Translations under genes and position numbers: made by a program | Notes under the pieces: model-generated | What the model was told of the DNA's origin: nothing | Seen by the model: the letters and a program-made list of their open reading frames with translations, nothing else | Database searches by the model: none | Shown: piece by piece, positions 8,778-17,927 of the stretch | Numbering within the stretch: the stretch's first letter is position 1 | Layout: the number at the start of each line of letters is the position of its first letter | Assembly: GCF_009883055.1 (NCBI RefSeq) | Contig: NZ_WWVR01000011.1 | Span: 105,133 to 169,132 of the forward strand | DNA from: Blautia sp. BIOML-A1 | Lineage (GTDB): Bacteria; Bacillota; Clostridia; Lachnospirales; Lachnospiraceae | Direction of reading: 5' to 3' | Length of the DNA stretch: 64,000 nucleotides

Positions 8778-9851
8778 ATGGTTACAATCAGTCTTTGCAT
8801 GATCGTAAAAAATGAGGAGAGAGTGCTTGGCAGATGTCTGGAATCTGTACAGGAGATTGCAGATGAGATTATCATAGTTGATACGGGTTCTGAAGACCGG
8901 ACGAAAGAGATCGCAGAAAAATATCATGCCAGAGTATTTGAACAGGAATGGCAGGATGATTTTTCAAGAGCAAGGAACTATTCATTTTCTCAGGCAGAGA
9001 TGGACTACTGTATGTGGCTTGATGCAGATGATATTATTATGAAAAGTGAAGCACTGAAACTGAAGCGATGGAAAGAAGAAACAGACGGATCATCGGATGT
9101 GGTAATGATCCGATATGTGGCAGGTTTTGATGAAAAAAGAAATCAGACATTAGTCTATTATCGCGAAAGAATAGTAAAAAGAGATAAGGACTTTCAGTGG
9201 CAGGGACGGGTGCATGAGACGTTAGCCGTCAGGGGCAGGACGGAATACCTGGACTGTGAGATAGAACATCACAGCATAAAAACGGAATACTCAAGAAGAA
9301 ATCTCGAGATATATCAAAAGATGGAATCAGATGGAGAAGTGTTATCGGCAAGAGACAGATTCTATTATGGACGAGAGTTGTTTTATCACAGGGAGTATGT
9401 GGAGGCGGTGGATAACCTCCTGAAATTTCTGCAATTACCGGAGGGCTTTGTGGAAAACCAGGCGGAGGCATGCAGAGTGGCAGCACGCTGCTGTTATGAA
9501 CTGAAACAAAATGGAATGGCACTGGAGTTTCTGTACAGGGGACTGACATACCGGACACCGTCGGGAGAACTATGCTGTGATATAGGCAAACATTTCTTTG
9601 ACAGAAAGAAATGGGAACAGGCAGTATTCTGGTACAGAAATGCACTGCAGGTATCTGAGAATGCAAAGACAGGAGGTTTTGTGGAAAAAGAGTGCTATGG
9701 CTATATTCCATGCATTCAGCTGAGTGTCTGCTGGTATTATCTTGGCGATATTGAAAAAGCGTTTCAGTATCATTGTCAGGCGGGCACGTATAAACCTTAC
9801 GGGAGAGAATTTCTGAAAAATCAGCAGTATTTTATCTCAGTCAAACAGTAA
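8778..9851 (+). CDS. family 2 glycosyltransferase with TPR-like C-terminal half
   Basis: Inverting GT-A glycosyltransferase, probably cytosolic. The first ~110 residues are a GT2 domain: 'SLCMIVKNEERVLGRCLES', 'EIIIVDTGSEDRTKEIA', 'FSRARNYSF' and DxD-like 'MWLDADDI'. The rest is helical with paired aromatic/alanine repeats typical of TPRs in this Clostridia subfamily. ATG 8778 has GAGAGG 6 bp upstream; ATG 8772 is too close to it. It precedes the collagen-like gene on the same strand with no terminator between, so glycosylation of that Thr-rich protein is a reasonable but unproven role. Confidence 0.85.
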   Translation: MVTISLCMIVKNEERVLGRCLESVQEIADEIIIVDTGSEDRTKEIAEKYHARVFEQEWQDDFSRARNYSFSQAEMDYCMWLDADDIIMKSEALKLKRWKEETDGSSDVVMIRYVAGFDEKRNQTLVYYRERIVKRDKDFQWQGRVHETLAVRGRTEYLDCEIEHHSIKTEYSRRNLEIYQKMESDGEVLSARDRFYYGRELFYHREYVEAVDNLLKFLQLPEGFVENQAEACRVAARCCYELKQNGMALEFLYRGLTYRTPSGELCCDIGKHFFDRKKWEQAVFWYRNALQVSENAKTGGFVEKECYGYIPCIQLSVCWYYLGDIEKAFQYHCQAGTYKPYGREFLKNQQYFISVKQ

Positions 9852-9959
9852 ATACAGATTACCGATGTACATCTGACTATTGTTGTCTGAAGTAAAGGGA
9901 ACAGGAAAGACTGACTGCGCATATCCTAAAGAGAGAAATATTTTAGCAGGGAGCAACAG

Positions 9960-10457
9960 ATGGATTTTTTCAGAAAAAACAGAGAAGCTGACTGTCAGAG
10001 TCAGGGCTGCTGCAACTGTGGATGTCCAGGTCCGACCGGTCCTATGGGACCAAGAGGATGTCCTGGTGCAACTGGTCCCCAGGGCCCCCAGGGATTACAG
10101 GGAATCCAGGGACCAACCGGAGCAATCGGACCAACCGGAGCAACTGGAGCCACCGGATTGCAGGGACCACAGGGAATTCAGGGTCCGGCCGGAGCCCAGG
10201 GAGCAACAGGGCCGCAGGGAATCCAGGGACCAATTGGTGTGACGGGAGCAACAGGCCCAGCCGGGCCACAGGGGAGTCCAGGTCCAACCGGACCAGTGGG
10301 TGCAGATGGACCAGTAGGAGCAACCGGTCCAACCGGCCCTGCAGGTACCATAACTCCTGCGGCAGCGGTCGCAAATGCGACAAGTGCGGAAGATGTGGTA
10401 AATCAGTTTAATCTTCTGCTTGCAAATATGCGGGCGGCAGGATTACTGGCAGAATAG
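9960..10457 (+). CDS. collagen-like Gly-X-Y repeat protein
   Basis: 165 residues: a Cys-rich head (C12, C17, C18, C20, C22), about 36 uninterrupted Gly-X-Y triplets from residue ~21 to ~129, rich in GPT, GAT and GPQ, then a 36-residue non-repetitive tail ending [10 protein letters not shown]. Bacterial collagen-like proteins form trimers and decorate exosporia or cell surfaces (BclA type); Thr in the triplets is commonly glycosylated. No signal peptide is visible, which fits a spore-coat or exosporium protein better than a secreted one. AGGGAG ribosome site at 9947-9952. Function inferred from composition only. Confidence 0.85.
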   Translation: MDFFRKNREADCQSQGCCNCGCPGPTGPMGPRGCPGATGPQGPQGLQGIQGPTGAIGPTGATGATGLQGPQGIQGPAGAQGATGPQGIQGPIGVTGATGPAGPQGSPGPTGPVGADGPVGATGPTGPAGTITPAAAVANATSAEDVVNQFNLLLANMRAAGLLAE

Positions 10458-10492
10458 GACAGAGTAACGTAACTGTCCACAGTAACTAAAAA

Positions 10493-10537
10493 ACATGGTA
10501 TGACAGAGTATTTCTGTTGTACTGTGTTTTTTTCTTT
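10493..10537 (+). terminator. intrinsic terminator after the collagen-like gene
   Basis: ACATGGTATGACAGA pairs (with two mismatches) with TCTGTTGTACTGTGT around a short loop and runs into seven T (10527-10533). Confidence 0.7.
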
Positions 10538-10674
10538 ATAAAGATATATATATATGGAATATATCTGGCATAAAAAGGAATATGTCAATATCCCCCCACA
10601 GGGCTTATGAAAGACAGCTCGTTTTGGTATCATTGAGTAAGTTACCAAATGAAAAAAAGCGAGGGAACAGAAGA

Positions 10675-12216
10675 ATGAAAAAGGGATTTTTAACAATGGC
10701 CGGAATGCTTCTGACGGTATCACTGGTCAGCACCGGAACCACAGTGCCTGTACTGGCAGACGAAGAAACAACACTGGTATATGGAAGCGGAGATTATACC
10801 AGAATCAACCCGGCTATGGACGAGCATGGCGAGATCAATATTCTGATCTTCAACGGATTAACTGCACATGACGGAGATAATCAGGTAGTTCCGGGACTGG
10901 CAGAAAGCTGGGATTTTGATGATGCAACAAACACCTACACATTCCATATGGCAGAAGATGCTAAGTAGCAGGATGGCGAACCTGTTACAGCAGACGATGT
11001 TAAATTTACCATCGAGGCTATCATGGATCCAGAAAATGGTTCTGAGAATGCACCGAACTACGAGGACGTAGAAGAGATCAATGTGATCGATGATCATACA
11101 GTTGCATTCAAACTCGAGGACAAGAACGTTGCATTCCTTGACTATATGACAATGGCAGTTCTTCCTAAGCATCTGCTTGAGGGAGAGGATATGCAGACTT
11201 CTGATTTCTTCCGTAACCCGGTAGGAACAGGCCCATACAAGATTGAATCCTGGGATGAAGGACAGGCTATCACACTGGTTAAGAATGAAGATTATTTCAA
11301 AGGCGAGCCATCCATCGACAAAATCGTATTCAAGATTGTACCGGATGACAATGCAAAAGCTCTTCAGTTAAAATCCGGAGAACTGGATATGGCTCTTCTG
11401 ACACCGAAGGATGCAGTTTCTTTTGCTGATGATGACGCATACACATGTTATGATATGAAGACGGCTGATTATCGTGGAATCATGTTCAACTTTGGAAACG
11501 AATACTGGCAGAAAAACCGTGATCTGATCCCGGCAGTATGCTACGGACTTGACCGTCAGGCAATCATTGATGCAGTTATCCTGGGACAGGGAATGCCTGC
11601 TTATGGTCCTCTTCAGAGAAATATCTACAACTGTGAAGATGTTGAACACTATGATTACAATCCGGAAAAATCAAAAGAAATCCTTGAAGCAGCCGGATGT
11701 GAAATGGGTGATGACGGATTCTACTATCGTGATGGCGAAAAAGTTGGTTTTGTTATCAGCGTAAGTGCCGGAGATCAGGTACGTATTGATATGGCTCAGA
11801 TCGCAGCACAGGAACTGAAAGAAATCGGCATGGATGTATCTGTGGATATTCCCGCACAGACAGACTGGGCCGGACAGATGGCATTCCTGATCGGATGGGG
11901 AAGCCCGTTTGATGCTGACGACCACACATACAAAGTATTCGGAACAGATAAGGGAGCAAACTACTCCAGTTACTCTAATGAAGAAGTAGACAAGTATCTG
12001 ACAGAAGCAAGACAGTCAGCTGATCCGGAAGTTCGTAAAGAAGCTTATGCTAATTTCCAGAAAGCTCTGGCAGAAGATCCGGCTTATGCAATGATCTGCT
12101 ATATCGATGCTAACTATGTAGCTGACAGTAACATTAAGGGAATCGATCCTGATACCATTATGGGACATCACGGAGTAGGTATTTTCTGGAATGTTGCAGA
12201 CTGGACAATCGAATAA
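10675..12216 (+). pseudogene. extracellular solute-binding protein family 5 with one in-frame TAG
   Basis: Peptide/nickel-type ABC binding protein (about 513 codons) heading a complete importer operon. A single TAG at 10966-10968 splits it into residues 1-97 and a downstream part with no loss of frame. The interrupted motif reads AEDAK*QDGEPVTADDV, and family members have Trp at the stop (KWxDGEP), so TGG to TAG explains it. The rest is well preserved ('NPVGTGPYKIESWDEG', 'NPEKSKEILEAAG'). The signal peptide MKKGFLTMAGMLLTVSLVST... lacks a lipobox Cys. Start ATG 10675 follows GAGGGAAC. Either a recent nonsense mutation, suppressed stop, or base-call error. Confidence 0.85.
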
Positions 12217-12234
12217 TAAGAAATGGGTTGTGAT

Positions 12235-12260
12235 GGGGGCACTCGGAGTGCCCCCATTTT
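12235..12260 (+). terminator. attenuating hairpin between binding-protein gene and ABC genes
   Basis: GGGGGCAC (12235-12242) and GTGCCCCC (12248-12255) form a perfect 8-bp stem followed by ATTTTT. In such operons it lowers expression of the membrane and ATPase genes relative to the binding protein. Confidence 0.75.
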
Positions 12261-12285
12261 TACACGAGCGGAAAAAGGGTTAAAA

Positions 12286-13299
12286 ATGGAACATTTATTA
12301 GAGGTCAAAAATCTTTCGGTTACTATAGATGGTTTCTCGGGAGAGGTTCAGGCAGTGAGAGACGTCTCTTTTTCATTAAAGAAGGGAGAAGTGTTGGCTA
12401 TAGTTGGAGAATCCGGATGTGGAAAGAGTGTGCTCTGCAAAAGTATCATGAAGCTTTTGCCGCCAAGCGCAAAGATAAAAGAGGGCAGTATCTGTGTTAA
12501 TGGACAGGACATTACCTGTTACAGGGAGAAGGAGATGCAAAAACTGCGTGGAAAAGTTTTTTCCATGATTTTTCAGGATCCTATGACTTCTCTGAATCCA
12601 ACTATTAAAATTGGAAAACAAATCGCGGAAGCAGTGATCATTCACAATAAGAATTATACAAAAGATCAGGTAGATCAGAAGGTACTTGAACTTATGGAAC
12701 TGGTTGGTATTTCGCATCCTAAGGAACGCTATCATCAGTATCCCTGGCAGTTCTCCGGCGGGATGCGCCAGAGATGCGTTATGGCGATCGCACTTGCATC
12801 AGATCCGGATATTTTATTTGCAGATGAGCCGACGACTGCATTGGATGTGACCATACAGGCACAGATTCTGGATCTTCTGCGCGAAATACAGATGAAACTG
12901 GGAACAGCTACCATACTGGTATCCCATGATCTGGGAGTTGTTGCCCGGGTAGCGGATCGGGTAGCGGTAATGTATGCGGGCAAGATTGTAGAGATCGGTA
13001 CAGCTGAGGAAGTCTATTATGATCCGAGGCATCCATATACATGGGGGTTGATGAGATCACTTCCGGCATTTGCAAACGGAAAAGAAAGTCTGTATACGAT
13101 TCCGGGTATGCCGCCGACTTTGATCGATCCACCAAAGGGTGATGCTTTTGCATGTCGAAATGAATATGCCTTAAATATTGACTATGAAGAAATGCCGCCT
13201 ATGTTTAAGATCACAGATACGCATTATGCGGCAACCTGGCTGCTGGATCCAAGGGCTCCACAGATCAAATCACCTATGGGAGGTCAGCACAGTGAGTAA
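12286..13299 (+). CDS. peptide/nickel ABC transporter ATP-binding protein (OppD/DppD type)
   Basis: First ATPase of the oligopeptide-type importer, 337 residues. Walker A GESGCGKSV, signature FSGGMRQR, Walker B ILFADEP, H-loop VSHD, and the OppD C-terminal extension with 'HPYTWGLMRSLP' and 'GMPPTLIDPPKGDAF'. That extension normally carries four Cys for an Fe-S cluster; only one (CRNEYA) is obvious here. Start ATG 12286 behind AAAAAGGG; upstream codons run through the hairpin and are unlikely. Overlaps the next gene by 8 bp. Confidence 0.92.
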   Translation: MEHLLEVKNLSVTIDGFSGEVQAVRDVSFSLKKGEVLAIVGESGCGKSVLCKSIMKLLPPSAKIKEGSICVNGQDITCYREKEMQKLRGKVFSMIFQDPMTSLNPTIKIGKQIAEAVIIHNKNYTKDQVDQKVLELMELVGISHPKERYHQYPWQFSGGMRQRCVMAIALASDPDILFADEPTTALDVTIQAQILDLLREIQMKLGTATILVSHDLGVVARVADRVAVMYAGKIVEIGTAEEVYYDPRHPYTWGLMRSLPAFANGKESLYTIPGMPPTLIDPPKGDAFACRNEYALNIDYEEMPPMFKITDTHYAATWLLDPRAPQIKSPMGGQHSE

Positions 13300-14203
13300 A
13301 GAAGTATTATTAGATGTCAGGCATCTGACCCAGCAGTTTCATCTGACAAAAAAGATCAAAGTAAAGGCTGTGGATGATGTATCATTTCAGATCCATAAAG
13401 GTGAGATCTTTGGTCTGGTAGGAGAATCTGGCTCCGGAAAATCCACAGTAGCCAGATGTCTGATGAACATTTATCAGCCTGCACAGGGCGAAATCTGGTA
13501 CAAGGGTGTCAATATCTGTGACAAAAAGGAATTCAAAAAGCATAAAAAGATGCTGCAGACCAGACGCCAGATGATCTTTCAGGATTCTGCATCCAGTCTG
13601 AATCAGAAAATGAAAGTATCCGATATCATTACGGAACCTATGAGAATCCAGCATATCACATCTCCGAGAGGAAGCTTTGTGAAAGAAGCAGCCTTTCAGA
13701 TGGAGTATGTAGGACTTGAGAAGAGTTTCCTGGATCGTTATCCTTCCGAGTTATCCGGCGGGCAGAGACAGAGAGTGGCAATAGCCAGATCTCTTTGTAT
13801 GGAACCGGAATTTCTGGTTGCGGATGAACCGATCGCTTCTCTGGATGTGTCTATACAGGCACAGATCGTGAATCTGTTCCGACATTTGCAGGAGGATCAT
13901 GGATTTACATTTTTATTTATCGCTCATGACCTGGCCATGGTCGAGTATCTTTGTGACCGTGTCGGAGTCATGTATCATGGAAAACTGGTAGAACTGGCAC
14001 CGTCAGAAGAACTGTATTCTAATCCGGTGCACCCTTATACAAAAACATTGCTGTCTGCGATTCCTGTTCCGGATCCCATCAGAGAAAGACAAAGAGTACT
14101 TAAATATTATGATGGTGAAGGAATGGAAAACAGTGTGTGGACAGAAGTGTCACCGGGACATTTTGCGATGCTTCCAGATGGCAGAAAGGGGTGCAGCATA
14201 TAA
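13292..14203 (+). CDS. peptide/nickel ABC transporter ATP-binding protein (OppF/DppF type)
   Basis: Second ATPase, 303 residues: Walker A GESGSGKST, signature LSGGQRQR, Walker B FLVADEP, 'IAHDLAMVEYLCDRVGVMY' and 'HPYTKTLLSAIPVPDP'. GTG 13292 is chosen: GGAGG lies 8 bp upstream and the protein then begins MSKEVLLDVRHL, as in homologues. An upstream extension would be read inside the previous gene. Ends in a TAATG overlap with the first permease. Confidence 0.92.
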   Translation: MSKEVLLDVRHLTQQFHLTKKIKVKAVDDVSFQIHKGEIFGLVGESGSGKSTVARCLMNIYQPAQGEIWYKGVNICDKKEFKKHKKMLQTRRQMIFQDSASSLNQKMKVSDIITEPMRIQHITSPRGSFVKEAAFQMEYVGLEKSFLDRYPSELSGGQRQRVAIARSLCMEPEFLVADEPIASLDVSIQAQIVNLFRHLQEDHGFTFLFIAHDLAMVEYLCDRVGVMYHGKLVELAPSEELYSNPVHPYTKTLLSAIPVPDPIRERQRVLKYYDGEGMENSVWTEVSPGHFAMLPDGRKGCSI

Positions 14204-15207
14204 TGAGACAAAAAAAGTTAGTCTACTATGGTAAAAAATGCCTGATATTTCTGATTTCAGTATTTATATTGTCTGTTGTAGTATTTTATGTAGCACGTCT
14301 GGCACCGGGCGATCCGTTGATTTCCTATTATGGTGATCGTACAGAGAAGATGAGTCCGGAAGAACGTGAATGGGCTATGGAAAAACTGGGTCTGAATGAA
14401 CCGATTTCTGTACAGTATGTGAAGTGGGTAAAAAATGCTTTTCATGGAGAGTTTGGTATTTCATTTAAATACAAACAGGATGTATTAGAAGTGATCGGTG
14501 GCCGTATCGGCAATACACTTCTGCTGGGAGGAATCGGATTTATCATTATGTTCGCGGGAGCATTGCTTCTGGGAATCCTATGTGCCTGGTACGAAAACCG
14601 GCTGGCAGATCGGATTTTATGTAAATTGGGTACGATATCCAGCTGTATTCCTGAGTTCTGGATGGCGTTGGTGCTGATCCTTATTTTCTCCGTAAATCTC
14701 AAGATCCTGCCAAGTAGTGGTGCTTACAGTACCGGAAAGGCAGGAGATGTTGGAGACAGGGTGATTCATCTGATCATGCCATTGACGATCATAGTTCTTG
14801 AGCATCTGTGGTACTATGCTTACATGATCCGAAATAAAATCCTTGAAGAAGTTCGTGCAGATTACGTGCTTCTGGCGAAGGCCAAGGGACTGGATAAGAA
14901 AAAGCTTATGTTCAGACATTGCGTTCGAAACGTGATGCCTGCTTACTTAAGTATCATGGCTATTGCAGTTCCTCATGTACTTGGTGGAACCTATGTTGTA
15001 GAAAGTGTATTCTCGTATCCTGGAATTGGAGCTCTGTCTTATGAGAGTGCCAGATATCATGATTACAATCTGCTGATGTTGCTTTGTATGATGTCAGGAA
15101 TCCTGGTTATTTTCTGTAATATCGTCAGCCAGACTATCAATGAACAGATTGATCCTCGTATGAAGGATGAAGTAATAACCGAGAAATCGGAGGTAGTAGA
15201 AGGATGA
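14203..15207 (+). CDS. peptide/nickel ABC transporter permease (OppB/DppB type)
   Basis: 334 residues, about six transmembrane helices, with OppB features: first helix 'LIFLISVFILSVVVFYVARL', then APGDPL, and the EAA-loop 'DYVLLAKAKGLDKKKLMFRH' that docks on the ATPase. Begins at the TAATG junction and overlaps the next permease by 4 bp (ATGA), so the membrane pair is translationally coupled. Confidence 0.92.
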   Translation: MRQKKLVYYGKKCLIFLISVFILSVVVFYVARLAPGDPLISYYGDRTEKMSPEEREWAMEKLGLNEPISVQYVKWVKNAFHGEFGISFKYKQDVLEVIGGRIGNTLLLGGIGFIIMFAGALLLGILCAWYENRLADRILCKLGTISSCIPEFWMALVLILIFSVNLKILPSSGAYSTGKAGDVGDRVIHLIMPLTIIVLEHLWYYAYMIRNKILEEVRADYVLLAKAKGLDKKKLMFRHCVRNVMPAYLSIMAIAVPHVLGGTYVVESVFSYPGIGALSYESARYHDYNLLMLLCMMSGILVIFCNIVSQTINEQIDPRMKDEVITEKSEVVEG

Positions 15208-16091
15208 CAAATCATTTATTTGAACTGGCAGGAAACAGAAAGACAGAGACAGTAGTTCCGAGAGCAAAGAAAAAATGGTACGAGGGTAAACCGATAGTTT
15301 CTGCTATCATATTGATTCTTATTGTTCTTGGATGTTTGTGTGCAGAACTGATCATGACAAAGGATCCTGCATACATGGATCTGCTGAACTATAACAAAGC
15401 ACCGGATAAGGAGTTCCTCTTTGGTACGGATACTATGGGAAGAGACATTTTTTCCATGATATGGTATGGAGGAAGAATTTCACTTCTGATCGGTGGATTA
15501 GCTACGGTCATTTCTACTTTTATTGCAGTGGTAGTTGGCGCATTCAGTGGTGTGGCACCGGCATGGCTTGATGAACTGATCATGAGATTTACAGAAGTTT
15601 TTCTGAGCATACCAACCTTGCTTCTTATTATTTTGCTTCAGGCTATTCTGGGAAATGCAAATATCCTCAGTCTGTCGTTCGTAATTGGCGTGACCAGCTG
15701 GACCAGTATTGCGAAAGTGGTACGTACCGAGGTTCGACAGATCCGAAACAGTGAGTACATCATCGCAGCAAAATGTATGGGAGCAGGTTTCTTCCGCGTT
15801 TTGTGGAAGCATCTGGTGCCGAACTTTTTCTCATCCATTATGTTTATGGTGGTCATGAATGTGCGAACAGCAATGATTTCTGAGGCTACTCTGAGTTTTA
15901 TGGGAATTGGTCTTCCGATAGAGGTCATCACATGGGGAAGTATGTTATCACTGTCAGATAAAGCTCTGATGACAGGATCCTGGTGGATCATTCTGATCCC
16001 GGGTCTTTTTCTGATCGCTACAGTACTTTGCCTGACCAATATAGGAAATGCCTGCAGAGAGCAGACAAACAGAAAAGAAAGTAACTTTTAG
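15204..16091 (+). CDS. peptide/nickel ABC transporter permease (OppC/DppC type)
   Basis: 295 residues: N-terminal cytosolic segment, 'FGTDTMGRDIFSMIWYGGR' OppC hallmark, five further helices and the EAA-loop 'EYIIAAKCMGAGFFRVLWKH'. Last gene of the importer operon; a terminator follows directly. Substrate (peptide, nickel-chelate or oligosaccharide) cannot be told apart. Confidence 0.92.
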   Translation: MTNHLFELAGNRKTETVVPRAKKKWYEGKPIVSAIILILIVLGCLCAELIMTKDPAYMDLLNYNKAPDKEFLFGTDTMGRDIFSMIWYGGRISLLIGGLATVISTFIAVVVGAFSGVAPAWLDELIMRFTEVFLSIPTLLLIILLQAILGNANILSLSFVIGVTSWTSIAKVVRTEVRQIRNSEYIIAAKCMGAGFFRVLWKHLVPNFFSSIMFMVVMNVRTAMISEATLSFMGIGLPIEVITWGSMLSLSDKALMTGSWWIILIPGLFLIATVLCLTNIGNACREQTNRKESNF

Positions 16092-16098
16092 GATAATG

Positions 16099-16124
16099 AG
16101 GTCGCGGATCGCGGCCTTATTTTT
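16099..16124 (+). terminator. intrinsic terminator of the peptide-type ABC operon
   Basis: AGGTCGCG (16099-16106), loop GAT, CGCGGCCT (16110-16117; one T-G pair), then TATTTTTG. Confidence 0.8.
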
Positions 16125-16169
16125 GTGAAAAAACTGTTTGAGGTTTGAGACAGAGGGAAAGGAGTATAC

Positions 16170-16198
16170 TTGCCTGGAAAGGGATATATTGATATAAT
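16170..16198 (+). promoter_or_regulatory. sigma70-type promoter
   Basis: TTGCCT (16170-16175), 17 bp, TATAAT (16193-16198), about 90 bp before the membrane-protein gene at 16289. Confidence 0.7.
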
Positions 16199-16288
16199 GT
16201 AACTATTGTTCTCTGAAAATTCTGACGATGATTTTTTCAGAACAAAAAAGGTAACTGTAAATGCAGCTATCAAAGGAGGAAAAAGTAA

Positions 16289-17884
16289 ATGAAAAAAGGA
16301 AAGGCAAAAGTATTCCTGACATTTCTGGTAATTCTGATCGCAGGTATCTATTATTATGTGACGATACCGGCGATCAACATTCATGCTTCCGGTTTCTGGA
16401 CATTTATTCTGAGCGTGATCGTTTTATTATTGGCAGCTTACGGGATAAAGATGCGGTTCACCAGCTTTCAGGAAGCAAAAAGAAGCAAGGTGTTCAGAAT
16501 CGGCGGCATTCTGTTTGTGGCATTGGTGATTGTTTTTGCAGTGGGAAGTATTTTATCCTCACCAATTGTAAATGCAAAAAAATATCGAAATCTTCTTACA
16601 ATTGAGGAACGTGATTTTTCAAAAGATATCCAGCCGGTGAATTTCAGTCAGATTCCATTGCTGGATAAAGACAGTGCAGCGATTCTGGGAAACAGAAAGA
16701 TGGGCAGCATGGTTGATATGGTGTCTCAGTTTGAGGTCAGCGATCTGTATTCCCAGATCAATTATCAGGAAAAACCGATCCGTGTCACTCCATTGGTGTA
16801 TGCGAGTCCGGTGAAATGGCTGACAAACCAGTCGCAGGGAATTCCGGCATATATTATGATCGATATGACAACTCAGGATACCAGTCTTGTAAAACTGGAT
16901 AAACCGATTCGATATTCTGAGGCGGAATACCTGAACAGAAATATTTACCGTCACTTACGTTTCAAGTATCCGACATATATTTTTGACCAGCTGAGCTTTG
17001 AAATTGATGATGAAGGAGTTCCTTACTGGATCTGTCCGGTACGGGATTATACCATCGGTTTATTTGGCGGTGCGACCATAGGAAGAGTTGTCATTTGCAA
17101 TGCACAGACAGGAGAATGTCAGGATTATGCGCTGAAAGACTGTCCGGAATGGGTGGACCGTGCCAATCCGGCTGATCTTTTGATCCAGCAGTATAATTAT
17201 TATGGAACTCTGGTAAATGGATATATCAACAGTATTTTTGGACAGAAGGGATGTCTGAAGTCCACAGATGGATATAATTATATGGCTATGGAAGATGATG
17301 TGTGGGTATATACCGGCGTGACTTCTGTAAGTGGGGATCAGTCTAATGTAGGATTTGTTCTGATGAATCAGAGAACCCGGGAAACCCGCTACTATAAAGT
17401 AAATGGTGCAGAAGAATATTCAGCTATGGGATCTGCAGAAGGACAGGTACAGAACCTCGGATATCAGGCTACTTTCCCGATTCTTTTGAATATTTCAAAT
17501 GAACCGACATACTTTATGGCATTAAAGGACAGTGCAGGACTTGTAAAAAAATATGCGATGGTCAATATTCAGAAATATCAGAATGTTGCGATCGGAGATA
17601 CGGTATCAGCCTGCCAGGATGCATATATAAAACTGTTGAATACCAGTGGTATTACATCAGGGAATACAGGTGATTCCAAAAAGATGACAGGTACGATCCG
17701 GAGAATCGCACAGAGTGTTCTCGATGGAAACTCTCATTTCTATCTGGTGCTGAATGATCATGAAGAAATTTTTGATGTGCCGGTTCAGGACTTCCTTCAG
17801 GTGGTAACACTTCAGGAAGGTGACAAGGTCACGGTTGAATATCTGGAAGGTACACCAGTGTGTACGGTTTTGAATATTGAGTAA
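16289..17884 (+). CDS. membrane protein of unknown function with large extracytoplasmic domain
   Basis: 531 residues. Three hydrophobic helices in the first ~95 residues ('VFLTFLVILIAGIYYYV', 'FWTFILSVIVLLLAAYGI', 'IGGILFVALVIVFAVGSIL') are followed by a long soluble region likely outside the cell and a C-terminal ~70-residue beta-rich part ('MTGTIRRIAQSV...HFYLVL', 'GDKVTVEYL') that resembles a small OB-like or SH3-like fold. Similar proteins are common and uncharacterised in Lachnospiraceae. Single-gene unit with its own promoter and a bidirectional terminator. I do not assign a function. Confidence 0.75.
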   Translation: MKKGKAKVFLTFLVILIAGIYYYVTIPAINIHASGFWTFILSVIVLLLAAYGIKMRFTSFQEAKRSKVFRIGGILFVALVIVFAVGSILSSPIVNAKKYRNLLTIEERDFSKDIQPVNFSQIPLLDKDSAAILGNRKMGSMVDMVSQFEVSDLYSQINYQEKPIRVTPLVYASPVKWLTNQSQGIPAYIMIDMTTQDTSLVKLDKPIRYSEAEYLNRNIYRHLRFKYPTYIFDQLSFEIDDEGVPYWICPVRDYTIGLFGGATIGRVVICNAQTGECQDYALKDCPEWVDRANPADLLIQQYNYYGTLVNGYINSIFGQKGCLKSTDGYNYMAMEDDVWVYTGVTSVSGDQSNVGFVLMNQRTRETRYYKVNGAEEYSAMGSAEGQVQNLGYQATFPILLNISNEPTYFMALKDSAGLVKKYAMVNIQKYQNVAIGDTVSACQDAYIKLLNTSGITSGNTGDSKKMTGTIRRIAQSVLDGNSHFYLVLNDHEEIFDVPVQDFLQVVTLQEGDKVTVEYLEGTPVCTVLNIE

Positions 17885-17890
17885 TAGAAG

Positions 17891-17927
17891 AAAAAGATCT
17901 GACTTCATCAGAAGTCAGATCTTTTTT
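17891..17927. terminator. bidirectional intrinsic terminator
   Basis: Perfect 16-bp stem AAAAAGATCTGACTTC (17891-17906) / GAAGTCAGATCTTTTT, loop ATCA, with T runs on both strands. It ends both the membrane-protein gene and the convergent LacI gene, whose last codons lie inside it. Confidence 0.92.

Noticed and set aside
10020..10350. Short tandem DNA repeats resembling a CRISPR or minisatellite
   Set aside because: The 9-bp periodicity is fully explained by Gly-X-Y codons of an open reading frame; repeats are not exact and have no spacers.
10966..10968. TAG in the binding-protein gene as a pyrrolysine or programmed read-through codon
   Set aside because: No PYLIS-like element or methylamine methyltransferase context is seen, and the position is a conserved Trp codon one base away, so a nonsense mutation or base error is far simpler.
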